This document shows, piece after piece, positions 25,685-34,622 of a DNA stretch of 64,000 bases. The DNA is taken from the NCBI RefSeq assembly GCF_008329525.1, contig NZ_NPKQ01000010.1, positions 124,001-188,000 on the forward strand. The letters run 5' to 3'. Position numbers and translations under genes: made by a program. Under the pieces are notes generated by a model, which ran no database searches, was not told the DNA's origin, and saw nothing but the letters and a program-made list of their open reading frames with translations. Numbering within the stretch: the stretch's first letter is position 1; every line of letters starts with the position of its first letter. The DNA is from Tardiphaga sp. P9-11 (GTDB taxonomy: Bacteria; Pseudomonadota; Alphaproteobacteria; Rhizobiales; Xanthobacteraceae).

Positions 25685-27652
25685 TTAAGCGGCCCTGATG
25701 CTTGCCAGGAAGCGGTCGACTTCGTTGCGCAGCACTTCCGACTGCGATGCCAGCTTGGTCGCCGAGCCCAGCACCTCCTGCGCGGCGGAACCGGTCGTGG
25801 AAATGCCCGACGTCACGCTGGAGATGTTGCGGGACACATCATCGGTGCGCGCTGCGGCCTGATTGACGTTGCGGGCGATTTCCTGGGTTGCGGCACCCTG
25901 TTCCTCGATGGCTGCGGCAATGGCCGATGAAATCTTGTCGACCTCGTCGATGGTGACACACACCGCCTGGATTTCATCCACCGCGGCGTTGGTCTCGCTC
26001 TGGATCGACGCGATCTGGGCGCGGATATCGTCGGTGGCCTTGGCCGTCTGCGTCGCCAGCGATTTGACCTCACCGGCCACGACAGCAAATCCCTTGCCGG
26101 CCTCGCCGGCGCGCGCCGACTCGATCGTGGCATTCAGCGCCAGAAGATTGGTCTGGCTGGCGATGTGATTGATCAGGGCGACGACCTCGCCGATCTTCTG
26201 GGCCGCAGCCGCGAGACTTTGCATCCGGACATTGGAGCGCCGGCCGCTATCGGCGGCCTTGCCGACAGCAGCGGAAGATTGCGCGAGTTGCCGGTTGATC
26301 TCGCCGATCGAGGACGACAATTCTTCGGAGGCTGCAGCCACGGTCTGCACATTGTCGGAGGCCGACAGGGACGCGCCCGAGACCTCGTCGGACTGGACAC
26401 GGCACTGTTCGACCACCGACGACATGGACTGCGCGGTGTTCTGCATCTCTGCTGCGGCCGATGATACGTGGTCGACGACCTTGCGGACATTGCTTTCGAA
26501 CTTGTCGGCGAGCGATGCGAAGATGGCGCGCTTCTCTTGCTCGGCCTTGGCGTTGCTCTCGTCTTGATCGGCCTGGAAGTGGCTGACCCGGATCGCGTTC
26601 TGCTTGAAGACCTCGACCGCCTGCGCCATCTGGCCGACTTCGTCCTTGCCGCGGTGTTGCGGCAGGGCGACCGACAGATTTCCTTCGGCGAGTTCGCGCA
26701 TCGCCTGGGTGACGGCGAGAATGGGCCGTGAAATGCTGCGCGCAATCAGCAAACCGCCGGCCACGGCCAGCACCAGACACAGCGCCGCAATGCCCGCTGC
26801 GAGCAGCCGGGCGTGCGCGATGGATGCCGCATATTCGCTGTTGTCCATCACGATCTCGACGGCGCCGATCGACTGGCCGGAGAAGTCCTTGATCGGTCCC
26901 AGCAGGGCGACCACGGGTGTCGTCTTCATCTCACCCTGCCGGACGATGAAACTGCCGTTTGTGGCGCTGCGATAGGCGTCGGCATCGAAGAAACTCGTGC
27001 TGCCCAGCGTGCCACCGAATGTCTTGAAGCCCTCATTTCCTGCAAGATAGAACGCGACGTCGACGCTGCGGGCGCGTTTGAACTCGTCGAAGAAGCCCTG
27101 TCCGAAGGTCAAGCCGAACTCGACGGTGCCGAGATGTTTGCCCTTCTGTGCAACCGGCACGACGCCGCGAATGCCCAGGCCGGCGACGCCGCCCTCGAGA
27201 CCCACGACAGGCTTCATCGTGGAATTGGCCACGACCACGGTCTTGCGGAAGCCGGTGAGGTCGTCGCCGAACTTGGCGGGTTGATGCACCCGGAACTGGG
27301 ACAATCCCGCGGGTGTATGGAATTGAAACTGGTCGACACCGTAGTCCGACTTGAGCTGGGCGAAACCCGGTCCAAACAACTGCAACAGCGCGTCGCGATC
27401 GTTACGTGCTACCGCCTCCTGCACCGCTGGAATAGTTGCTACCACGGCGCTCATGGCCGCGGCCCGGCGGGATTCCTGCATCAGTCGCGACTGCAGGGCA
27501 TCGTAGTTGCCTTGCAGTTCACTGCGATCGGCCCGATCGACGATGCCCCCGATGATCCACATGGCCCCAAGAAGCACGGCGAGGGCAGTGGCAGCGGCAG
27601 ATACGGCAAGTGCTGCGGTAATACGGGCCTTCAGGCTCAGATTGGCAAGCAT
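25685..27652 (-). CDS. Methyl-accepting chemotaxis protein with periplasmic Cache-type sensor
   Basis: 655-aa chemoreceptor. TM1 at about residues 10-35, a periplasmic Cache-like domain to about residue 280, TM2 near 285-305, a HAMP domain ([20 protein letters not shown]) and the cytoplasmic signalling hairpin with the conserved tip [19 protein letters not shown]. The start is ATG 27650-27652; the frame extends 76 codons upstream without protein character. It converges on the cytochrome c gene ending 14 bp away. Its place beside sox suggests taxis to sulfur compounds or redox, which is inference. Confidence 0.93.
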   Translation of the reverse strand: MLANLSLKARITAALAVSAAATALAVLLGAMWIIGGIVDRADRSELQGNYDALQSRLMQESRRAAAMSAVVATIPAVQEAVARNDRDALLQLFGPGFAQLKSDYGVDQFQFHTPAGLSQFRVHQPAKFGDDLTGFRKTVVVANSTMKPVVGLEGGVAGLGIRGVVPVAQKGKHLGTVEFGLTFGQGFFDEFKRARSVDVAFYLAGNEGFKTFGGTLGSTSFFDADAYRSATNGSFIVRQGEMKTTPVVALLGPIKDFSGQSIGAVEIVMDNSEYAASIAHARLLAAGIAALCLVLAVAGGLLIARSISRPILAVTQAMRELAEGNLSVALPQHRGKDEVGQMAQAVEVFKQNAIRVSHFQADQDESNAKAEQEKRAIFASLADKFESNVRKVVDHVSSAAAEMQNTAQSMSSVVEQCRVQSDEVSGASLSASDNVQTVAAASEELSSSIGEINRQLAQSSAAVGKAADSGRRSNVRMQSLAAAAQKIGEVVALINHIASQTNLLALNATIESARAGEAGKGFAVVAGEVKSLATQTAKATDDIRAQIASIQSETNAAVDEIQAVCVTIDEVDKISSAIAAAIEEQGAATQEIARNVNQAAARTDDVSRNISSVTSGISTTGSAAQEVLGSATKLASQSEVLRNEVDRFLASIRAA

Positions 27653-28560
27653 GTCGTGTTCCGTCTGGCGGCGTCGGCCGTGCTGTTGAGCTTCTATGAT
27701 TTCCTTCGTCAACTGTAGATTGAATAGGTTAAAATACCGTCGAGCTGTCGGATGCTGGGCAGATTCGTCGAAACGATCTGCGCACGGCCTGGGAGTTCCG
27801 CCTTCGGCGGTGGCAATGATGGTCCAACTCCCGTGCAGTCGGACGACGAGCGTAATCGCAAGAAGCAAAGCAGCTATCATTCGAGCAGTGCTGTTCGGTA
27901 CCGTGGGCGCTCCGGACGGAATCGTTGCGGTTCTTGTCAGGTGCTGCTGACCGGCAGGCTGGAGATTGCATCAAGGGTGGCGCCCCGGTCATCCAATGAT
28001 CAGGCTCGGAATCTTGGATGATTAACCCACGGAACGCAGTGCATCCGATAAGTGGATAGTCCAGCAATCGAATTGTTGGCACAACTCTTGCTGATCGTAA
28101 AAGGAGATAGGGCGGGTAGCGAGGGCGAATTTTGAGATACGTGTTGACCCATAGAGCGAGAAATTGGTGTGTGAACATCTGGCGCGAAATCAGGGATTCC
28201 TTGAAACACGCCCCAATGCACTAGTGCCTTTCGGCCAGTTTCCTCGATTGATCGCTTCGCGTTTTACCGGGCGACCGACGGCGCCGCCTCCGGGCTTTTC
28301 GGCTACGGCAAGAGCAACCTCTGAACCATATTGAAATCCGTCGAACCGCATAGGTTCTTTTGATTTCTGCAATGAGGCAGGTCTCTTTAAAGTTCAATTT
28401 GCGGATGCGCTGCGTCGATGCGTAGCTGCATGCGCCCTGTTGGCTAAGGGTTGAGCATCTGGGATCATCCGAGGTCAGTCGTTCATTGGTATTTTCTCCC
28501 GGTTCGGTCTTGCCTCTCAAGAACTACCCGACTGCCCTCCAGACACATGAAAGCGCGGCC
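27653..28560. other. Gene-free 0.9-kb stretch
   Basis: No gene I can support. Open frames on both strands lack ribosome sites and protein character. One short plus-strand segment (about 28223-28324) reads SIDRFAFYRATDGAASGLF before a stop and could be the tail of a decayed gene. Promoters for the chemoreceptor (minus) and the dehydroquinase-like operon (plus) must lie here. Confidence 0.4.
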
Positions 28561-29016
28561 ATGACGTCTCCAGTTGTCTATTTTCTCAATGGTCCCAATG
28601 CCAATCTTTATGGGCTGGACAAAAGCGGTACCTATGGCCGCGAGAGTTTCGTCTCGATCAAGAAGCGCTGTGAAGACCATGCAGCATCGCTTGGCCTGAC
28701 GGTCGACTTCCGTCAGTCCAATCATGAAGGTGTTCTGGTCGACTGGATTCAGGAGGCGAGGGAGAAGGCCGAGGGGATCGTCATCAATGCCGCGGGCCTC
28801 ACTTACTCGTCGGTGCCGATCCTCGATGCGTTGCTCGCTTTCGAGGGCCCGATCATCGAGGCGCATATGAGCAATATCTGGAAGCGCGAACCATTCCGTC
28901 ATCACTCCTATGTCTCGCGCGCAGCGACAGGCGTGATCGCCGGGCTCGGCGCGCTCGGCTATGAGCTGGGGCTCACGGCGGTATCGCGTCTGATCGCCGA
29001 AAAGACCGCACAATGA
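28561..29016 (+). CDS. Type II 3-dehydroquinate dehydratase homologue with altered active site
   Basis: 151-aa protein of the AroQ fold and length (LNGPNANLYG, ..GTYGRESF, RQSNHEGVLVDWIQEA, IVINAAGL, IEAHMSN, REPFRHHSY). A gap-free comparison with the Mycobacterium tuberculosis enzyme as I recall it shows Asn12, Tyr24, Asn75, Asp88, His101 and Arg112 equivalents kept (residues 13, 25, 76, 89, 102, 113), but Arg19 replaced by Asp20 and His81 by Tyr82. Both are catalytic in true dehydroquinases. It therefore probably catalyses another reaction. It overlaps the dehydrogenase gene by 4 bp in a catabolic cluster, not in a shikimate context. Confidence 0.85.
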   Translation: MTSPVVYFLNGPNANLYGLDKSGTYGRESFVSIKKRCEDHAASLGLTVDFRQSNHEGVLVDWIQEAREKAEGIVINAAGLTYSSVPILDALLAFEGPIIEAHMSNIWKREPFRHHSYVSRAATGVIAGLGALGYELGLTAVSRLIAEKTAQ

Positions 29017-29942
29017 CTTCGGAGGTGATGGCGTTCTATAGCGCCTTAGATGACTTCGAGACGTGGCGTGCGGTGCTGGCGGCCGAAGGAATCGATCTTC
29101 GCCAGGCCGACGATATCGCCGACCCCACGCGTGTACGGCACGCGCTGGTGTGGAAGCCGCCGCATGGCTTTTTCGCGCGCTATCCAAATCTTGGTCTCGT
29201 CGTCAATCTCGGCGCCGGCGTCGACGCGCTGGTCGGGCGTGACGACCTGCCGCAGGTTCCGATCACACGCCTGTCCGATCCGAAGATGGCGCGGATGATG
29301 GCCGGCTATGTGCTGTTCGCGGTGATGCGCCATGCGCGCGACATTCCAGCTTTCGAGCGCGCCCAGCGCGAGCGCCGCTGGCACTATATTCATCCGCGCG
29401 ATCCCGAGACCATCACCGTCGGCATTCTGGGCCTTGGTGAACTCGGACTGACGGCGGCGCTCGAATGCGCCCGGCAAGGCTATCGCGTGCGCGGCTGGTC
29501 CAACACGCTGAAGTCGGTGGAGGGCATCGAGACATCGGCTAGTCTGGCCGCGTTGCCGGATATCCTGGGCGATAGTGACATTCTCGTCTGCATGTTGCCT
29601 CAGACCCCCCAAACAAGCGGGCTGCTGAATGCCGAGCGCCTGGCACAGATGAAGCGTGGCGCGGTCTTCATCAATGTTTCGCGCGGCAGCATCGTTGATG
29701 AGCCGGCCTTGATCGAGGCGCTGCGCTCCGGGCATATCGCGGAGGCCACGCTGGATGTGTTTGCCTCCGAGCCACTGTCGCCGGAGAGTCCGCTCTGGGC
29801 GATGGACAATGTGCTGATCACGCCGCATCTCGCATCGGTGGCGCTGCCGGGCTCGGCTGCGCGGCAGATCGGCGAGAATGTGCACCGGCTGCGTGCCGGA
29901 CAGGAGCTGTTAAGCCGCGTCGATCCGCGCCGGGGCTATTGA
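29013..29942 (+). CDS. D-2-hydroxyacid dehydrogenase (GhrA-like glyoxylate/hydroxypyruvate reductase)
   Basis: 309-aa NAD(P)-dependent enzyme. It has the Rossmann motif GILGLGELGLTAALECARQGYRVRGWS and catalytic Arg in NVSRGSIVDE, Glu in FASEPLSPESPL and His in ITPHLAS. The overall pattern, including MARMMAGYVLFAVMRHARDIP, matches the GhrA subgroup. Start ATG overlaps the preceding stop (ATGA), so it is co-translated with the dehydroquinase-like protein and may act on its product. Its last 33 bp overlap the convergent LysR gene. Confidence 0.9.
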   Translation: MTSEVMAFYSALDDFETWRAVLAAEGIDLRQADDIADPTRVRHALVWKPPHGFFARYPNLGLVVNLGAGVDALVGRDDLPQVPITRLSDPKMARMMAGYVLFAVMRHARDIPAFERAQRERRWHYIHPRDPETITVGILGLGELGLTAALECARQGYRVRGWSNTLKSVEGIETSASLAALPDILGDSDILVCMLPQTPQTSGLLNAERLAQMKRGAVFINVSRGSIVDEPALIEALRSGHIAEATLDVFASEPLSPESPLWAMDNVLITPHLASVALPGSAARQIGENVHRLRAGQELLSRVDPRRGY

Positions 29943-30857
29943 GCCCGGTGCGAACTGGCCGCCGACGGCAAAGGCGTCGCGCGCGTAGTCGGCGAATGTC
30001 TGTACCGCCGGTCGCGGCGCATGGCGCTTCAGACGCAGCGCCATCACATGCGTAGCTGGAAGCTTTTCGGTGATGGGCACCACGGCGACGCGGCTGCCGT
30101 CATAGCCGATGGTGGTGCGCGGCACGGCATTGTGGATCGAATATCCCTGGCCATTCCCGATCAGCCCGCGGATCAGTTCGAAGGAGCGGGTCCGGAACGA
30201 GATGCGTGGTTCGATGCCGGACGCCGTGAACAGGCTGGCGAAGTAGTCGCGCGAATGCGGCAGATCCAGCAGGATGAACGGCTCGTCGCGCATCTCAGTC
30301 AGGCTGATCGACGTCCGGCTTGCTAGAGGATGATCGGCCGACAGCACGATGAAGGGCGGCAGCTCGCAAAGCTTCTCTCCTACGATCTCGTCAGGCACGG
30401 CAAAGGAGTAGGACAGCGCGAGTTCGGTGCGGCCGGAAACCAGCCCGTCGATGATCTCCTGCTGGTCGCCTTCTTCCAGTTTCACCGAGATGCCCCGCTG
30501 ACGCGCGCGAAAGCCGGACAGCAGCCCCGGCATGAAGCGTGTGGCGAGGGTCGAAAAGCTGCCGACCACGATCTCGCCGTGCAGTGTGCTACCAAGTGAC
30601 TGGGCGCTCTGGGCAAAATCGCGTGCGTGGGCGAGCAGTAGCCGCGCATCATTCACCAGCCGCTGGCCGGCCGGGGAGAGCGTCACGCCCTTGGCGAGAT
30701 GGCGAATGAAGATCTGGACGCCGAGTTCTGCCTCCAACTGACTGAGCGCGGCGGAGATCGAGGGCTGCGACACGTTGAGACGCTTGGCGGCCTCCGTCAC
30801 GCTGCCTGCATCGGCCGTCTCAACCACATAACGCAGGGCACGAAGCGAGAACCTCAT
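29910..30857 (-). CDS. LysR-family transcriptional regulator
   Basis: 315-aa regulator: N-terminal HTH (residues 1-62: ALRYVVETADAGSVTEAAKRLNVSQPSISAALSQLEAELG) followed by a two-lobed effector domain (residues 90-295). Divergent from the monooxygenase gene 91 bp away, the classical LysR layout, so it probably controls that operon in response to its substrate. Its 3' end overlaps the dehydrogenase gene on the other strand by 33 bp. Confidence 0.92.
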   Translation of the reverse strand: MRFSLRALRYVVETADAGSVTEAAKRLNVSQPSISAALSQLEAELGVQIFIRHLAKGVTLSPAGQRLVNDARLLLAHARDFAQSAQSLGSTLHGEIVVGSFSTLATRFMPGLLSGFRARQRGISVKLEEGDQQEIIDGLVSGRTELALSYSFAVPDEIVGEKLCELPPFIVLSADHPLASRTSISLTEMRDEPFILLDLPHSRDYFASLFTASGIEPRISFRTRSFELIRGLIGNGQGYSIHNAVPRTTIGYDGSRVAVVPITEKLPATHVMALRLKRHAPRPAVQTFADYARDAFAVGGQFAPGSIAPARIDAA

Positions 30858-30872
30858 CGTGTTTTCCTATGC

Positions 30873-30895
30873 ATCTCCAAAGATAAAAATATTTT
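30873..30895. promoter_or_regulatory. Dyads in the lysR-monooxygenase divergent promoter
   Basis: ATCT-CCAA-AGAT (30873-30884) is followed immediately by AAAATATTTT (30886-30895), both perfect dyads in a short AT-rich gap between divergent genes. They are plausible recognition and activation sites for the adjacent LysR protein. Not experimentally known. Confidence 0.4.
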
Positions 30896-30948
30896 CCTTA
30901 TGATAGGCCCTTCGGCACCCTGTCGTCCAGTCGAACAGGAGCCGATCA

Positions 30949-32409
30949 ATGATCCGCACGGGTGAAGAATACAAACAGGGCATTCGCGATGGCCGCGAGG
31001 TCTGGATCGATGGCGAGCGCGTCAAGGACGTGACCACGCATCCGGCGCTGAAGCCGATCATCGACGTCAAGGCCCGCATGTATGACATGGCGCGTGAAGA
31101 GCGTTACGCCGCCGACCTCACTTACGTTGAAGACAACGAGACACATTCGGTCTTCTACAAGCCGCCGACGGAACAGAAGGACTGGCACGACAAGATCAAG
31201 GCCGTCGATCACGTGATGAAGGACATCGGTGGCGTCGTGACCCGCGTCGGCGACGAGACCATCGGCGAGATGTGGTCGCTGACCGACGGCCGCGATGTGC
31301 TCGCCGAGATCGATCCGCGCTTCGCCGCCAATATCGACCGGCATATCCAGGCCGTGATCGAGAAGGACATTTTTCACGTCTCGGCCAATACCGATCCGAA
31401 GGGCGACCGCTCGCTGCCGCCGCAGCAGCAGGATCCGGACCTGATGGTCCACGTCACCCGCGAGACCGATGCCGGCATTATCATTCGCGGTGCGAAGTAT
31501 GAGACCGCCGCGGCCTATGCCGATCAGGCCTATCTGAAGCCGACTGTCGGCGCCTGGGCCAATGAGAAGCTGTCCGATTACGCGGTGGGCTGCATCGTCA
31601 AGATGGGCGCGCCGGGCGTGAAACATATCTGCCGTGGTGGCTTCGCCAATCGCAGCAGCGCCAACGCCAAGGACTATCCGCTCGCCAATCGCTTCGATGA
31701 GGTCGAGGCGCTGGTAGTGTTCGACGACGTGTTGATCCCGTGGGAAGACGTGTTCTTCTATCGCCATACACGCGCTGCGCAGTTCGTGCGTTCGACGCTG
31801 CATCGCTACTCGGCATTCCCCTACGTGCTGCGTCTCCTTTACACTGCCGACATGATGATCGGTGCGGCCATGTGGAACGCCAAGCAGACCGGCCTGGACA
31901 AGTTGCAGTCGGTTCGCGAGAAGCTTGCGGATCTCGTCTGTTATCGCGAAGGTATCAACGCGCATCTCACTGCGTCGATTGCCATGGCGGAGAAAAGCCC
32001 AGGTGGCCTTCTGATGCCGCAGCAGTCGATGCTCTATGCCGGCCGCGTGTTCGCCTGTTCGCAGTTGCCGGCGATGATGCATATCGCCCGCGAACTGTGC
32101 GGCGGCCAGATCTGCATCACCCCGAATGCCGATGCATTCGAGGCCGAAGGCAGCGGAAAGTGGCTGAACAAGTTCTATTCGCTCAATGACCAGTGGCAGG
32201 CGGACGATCGCCGCAAGCTGCTCGCCTTTGCGCGCGATCTGTTGAATTCAGATTATGCCGGTCATCGCCTGACCTTCGTGCAGTTCGCGCAGGCGCCGCA
32301 CTTCAATCATCTGGCGGCCGTCTATAACAGCTTCGACTTCGCGGGGCCGCTGGACTTCGTCAAGAAGTCGGCCGGTCTGTCAGATCGCATCGATGGAGCG
32401 AAGTCGTGA
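30949..32409 (+). CDS. 4-hydroxyphenylacetate 3-monooxygenase-family oxygenase (HpaB-like)
   Basis: 486-aa flavin-dependent monooxygenase with the HpaB/PvcC-family opening IRTGEEYKQGIRDGREVWIDGERV, the flavin loop ANTDPKGDRS, VHVTRETDAGIIIRGAK and the C-terminal ELCGGQICITPNADAFE. It uses reduced FAD from a separate reductase to hydroxylate a phenol-like or related substrate. The reductase gene overlaps its stop by 4 bp. No ring-cleavage dioxygenase is nearby, so the substrate is uncertain. AGGAG lies upstream of the ATG. Confidence 0.9.
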   Translation: MIRTGEEYKQGIRDGREVWIDGERVKDVTTHPALKPIIDVKARMYDMAREERYAADLTYVEDNETHSVFYKPPTEQKDWHDKIKAVDHVMKDIGGVVTRVGDETIGEMWSLTDGRDVLAEIDPRFAANIDRHIQAVIEKDIFHVSANTDPKGDRSLPPQQQDPDLMVHVTRETDAGIIIRGAKYETAAAYADQAYLKPTVGAWANEKLSDYAVGCIVKMGAPGVKHICRGGFANRSSANAKDYPLANRFDEVEALVVFDDVLIPWEDVFFYRHTRAAQFVRSTLHRYSAFPYVLRLLYTADMMIGAAMWNAKQTGLDKLQSVREKLADLVCYREGINAHLTASIAMAEKSPGGLLMPQQSMLYAGRVFACSQLPAMMHIARELCGGQICITPNADAFEAEGSGKWLNKFYSLNDQWQADDRRKLLAFARDLLNSDYAGHRLTFVQFAQAPHFNHLAAVYNSFDFAGPLDFVKKSAGLSDRIDGAKS

Positions 32410-32909
32410 GCATAGCAGCGCATCCGCCGGTCGAGGTCGATATCTTCCGCGACGCCATGCGGATGACGGCTTCGGGTGTGGCGGTGGTGACCACGGATGG
32501 CGAAGCCGGACGTGCAGGCGTCACGGTGTCGTCGCTGTGCTCGCTGTCGATGGAACCGCCGTCGGTGGTGTTCAGCGTTCACCGCGACAATCGCGGGCTC
32601 GAAAAGCTGCTCGCCAATGGCGCGTTCGTCGCCAACGTTCTGTCCGATGCTCAGGAGCGCGTTGCCAGCAGCTTTGCCGGGTTGATCCCCGAGCTGCGCG
32701 ACAACCGCTTTCTCGCTGGTGACTGGTCGGAATTGCTCACCGGCGCGCCGGCGCTCGATGGTGCGCTATGCAATTTCGATTGCCGCGTCGCCAGCGTGTT
32801 CGATTTCGGCTCGCATCGCATCGTCGCAGGTGAGGTGCTGAATGTTCGCAACCAAGCTGCGCTGCCCCTGATCTTCTCCGATCGCACATTCCGTCGTCTC
32901 GCCGCCTGA
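32406..32909 (+). CDS. Flavin reductase (HpaC-like)
   Basis: 167-aa protein of the flavin reductase-like domain family: FRDAMRMTASGVAVVTTDGEAGRAGVTVSSLCSLSMEPPSVVFSV, then LANGAFVANVLSDAQ and a C-terminal FGSHRIVAGEV. GTG start overlapping the preceding stop (GTGA), so strictly coupled. It supplies reduced flavin to the HpaB-like oxygenase. Confidence 0.92.
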   Translation: MSIAAHPPVEVDIFRDAMRMTASGVAVVTTDGEAGRAGVTVSSLCSLSMEPPSVVFSVHRDNRGLEKLLANGAFVANVLSDAQERVASSFAGLIPELRDNRFLAGDWSELLTGAPALDGALCNFDCRVASVFDFGSHRIVAGEVLNVRNQAALPLIFSDRTFRRLAA

Positions 32910-32920
32910 GGATTTGCTCC

Positions 32921-33331
32921 ATGACCACCCATCAGCGTTTTCGCAAGTTCAATACCAAAGAGGCCTATCCCGAGCAGTCGCTCGACAACGACGTCTGCAT
33001 GGTGGTGCGCGCCAACAACACCGTTTATGTGCGCGGCCAGACGGCGATGGATCTCGACGGCAAGATTGTCGGTATCGGGGATGCCGCTGCGCAGACCGAA
33101 AATGCCATGGCTTGCGCCAAGGTGCTCTTAGAAGAGGCAGGTTCGTGCCTGCAGGACGTGGTGAAGATCGTCATCTACATCACCGACCGCGCCTATCGCG
33201 AACCTGTCTATCGGGTTGTCGGCAAGTGGCTGAAGGGCGTTTATCCGGTTTCGACGGGGATCATCGTCCAGGGCCTCGCCAAACCTGAATACCTAATGGA
33301 AATCGACATCATCGCGGAAATTCCGGCGTAA
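32921..33331 (+). CDS. RidA/YjgF-family protein lacking the usual catalytic arginine
   Basis: 136-aa Rid-fold protein (VRGQTAMDLDGKIVGIGDAAAQTENAM, VVKIVIYITDRAYREPVYRV). In imine-deaminating RidA the motif after YP contains an arginine (P-x-R-S); here it reads YPVSTGIIVQGL with Ser111 at that place, while the downstream glutamate is kept (Glu127 in LMEIDII). It therefore belongs to a non-RidA subgroup that probably does not hydrolyse 2-aminoacrylate. Such proteins are often fixed in catabolic operons, as RutC is. It follows the flavin reductase by 11 bp. Confidence 0.9.
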   Translation: MTTHQRFRKFNTKEAYPEQSLDNDVCMVVRANNTVYVRGQTAMDLDGKIVGIGDAAAQTENAMACAKVLLEEAGSCLQDVVKIVIYITDRAYREPVYRVVGKWLKGVYPVSTGIIVQGLAKPEYLMEIDIIAEIPA

Positions 33332-33506
33332 CGACGCGTCCTTCGCCGGCACTGCAGAGATCTATCGGACGTTTGCGGCTGCATCTTTCGCATGATCGGT
33401 GAGTGTGGTTGCTCGCGTCCGTTCGACGGGAATTCTTGAGGTTTATCAATCGTCTGGCACGATGTTTGCTTTTCTTTCTGGGTCATAATTCTTGTGAGGA
33501 TTCGAG

Positions 33507-34544
33507 ATGAAGCGCGCCTTGAAGTTTACTGCATTGATGTTGCTGTCGACGCTCGCGATTGGCGGGCAGGCATCCGCCCAGGAGAAGCTTGTCGTCAGCA
33601 CCTGGGGTGGAAGTTTCCGCGATCTGATTGATGAAGCGATCGCCAAGAAGTTCACCGCCGACACTGGCGTGAAGGTCGAATACATCACCGGCGGCACCAT
33701 CGACCGTCTCAACCAGGCCAAGCTCGCGGCTACCAAGCCGGAGAGCGACGTCACCTTCACGACGGCCCATGTCGGCTGGCTCTATGCCAACGACAGTCTG
33801 TTCGAGAAGCTGGACATGGCGAAGATCCCGAACGCCAGCCATCTGGTCGAACAGGCCAAGATCAGCCCGTATCACATCGGCGCATGGGCCTATGTCTACA
33901 CCATCGGCTATCTGCCCGATCAACTGCCGAAAGGCGTCAGCTTCGAGAGTTGGGAAGGTCTGTGGAATCCGGCGCTCAAGGGCATGATCTCGTCGCCCGA
34001 TTTCGATCCGAGCCATGTGATGGTAGTCGCAGCCAAGCTCTCTGGCGGCGATGCATCGAACTGGGAAGTCGGCGAAGCCAAGATGAAAGCGCTGAAGCCG
34101 AACTATAAGGCGTTCTACACCAACGACGCCAACAGCCAGCAGCTGTTCGCCACGGGTGAGACGCCAGTGCAGGTCGTGCTGTCGATGAATGCCTATTACA
34201 TGCAGGCCCAGGGCGTGCCGATCAAGCTGGCGATTCCGAAGGAAGGCGCCGTGCTCGGCGTCGACACCATGGGCATCACCAAGGGCTCGACCAAGGCGGA
34301 GCTGGCCTACAAGTTCATCAACACCGCGCTCGATCCCGAAGTGCAGGCGAAGATCGCCGAACTGAAGAAGGGCAGCCCGGTGGTGGACAACGCCAAGGTC
34401 AAGCCTGAGATCGCAGCACTGCCGGGCGTGTTCACGACCGCGGATCAGTGGGCGAAGCAGACGCTGGTGATCGATGCCAAGCTGCGTGCCGAGAAGACCG
34501 GTACCTGGCGCAAGTGGTTCACCGAAAACATCATGGCTCCGTAA
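33507..34544 (+). CDS. ABC transporter binding protein, spermidine/putrescine type (family 1)
   Basis: 345-aa exported protein: signal peptide ending GGQASA-QEK, then LVVSTWGGSFRDLIDEAIAKKFTADTGVKVEYITGG, typical of PotD/AfuA-like binding proteins. It feeds the two permeases and ATPase encoded next. A long hairpin after its stop probably stabilises its mRNA so that it exceeds the membrane components. The ligand is unknown, but the cluster suggests the monooxygenase or amidohydrolase substrate. Confidence 0.92.
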   Translation: MKRALKFTALMLLSTLAIGGQASAQEKLVVSTWGGSFRDLIDEAIAKKFTADTGVKVEYITGGTIDRLNQAKLAATKPESDVTFTTAHVGWLYANDSLFEKLDMAKIPNASHLVEQAKISPYHIGAWAYVYTIGYLPDQLPKGVSFESWEGLWNPALKGMISSPDFDPSHVMVVAAKLSGGDASNWEVGEAKMKALKPNYKAFYTNDANSQQLFATGETPVQVVLSMNAYYMQAQGVPIKLAIPKEGAVLGVDTMGITKGSTKAELAYKFINTALDPEVQAKIAELKKGSPVVDNAKVKPEIAALPGVFTTADQWAKQTLVIDAKLRAEKTGTWRKWFTENIMAP

Positions 34545-34552
34545 AAGAGCTC

Positions 34553-34589
34553 GGGTCGCGATCCGGCTGCTTCCGCCGGATCGCGGTCC
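34553..34589 (+). terminator. Long intercistronic hairpin after the binding-protein gene
   Basis: Perfect 10-bp core CGCGATCCGG / CCGGATCGCG (34557-34566, 34576-34585), extended by GG-G-T / G-T-CC to about 14 bp with G-U pairs. There is no T-run, so it more likely protects upstream mRNA or attenuates than fully terminates. Confidence 0.5.
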
Positions 34590-34622
34590 CTGACGTCACG
34601 TTCGCCCACCTTGAGTTTGTCC

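Noticed and set aside
27729-28178. 149-codon minus-strand frame upstream of the chemoreceptor
   Set aside because: No ribosome site, odd composition (many Arg, Ser, His and Cys) and no recognisable domain.
29910-29942. 33-bp overlap of lysR and the dehydrogenase as a sign of misannotation
   Set aside because: Both C-termini are of normal length for their families; short convergent overlaps are common.
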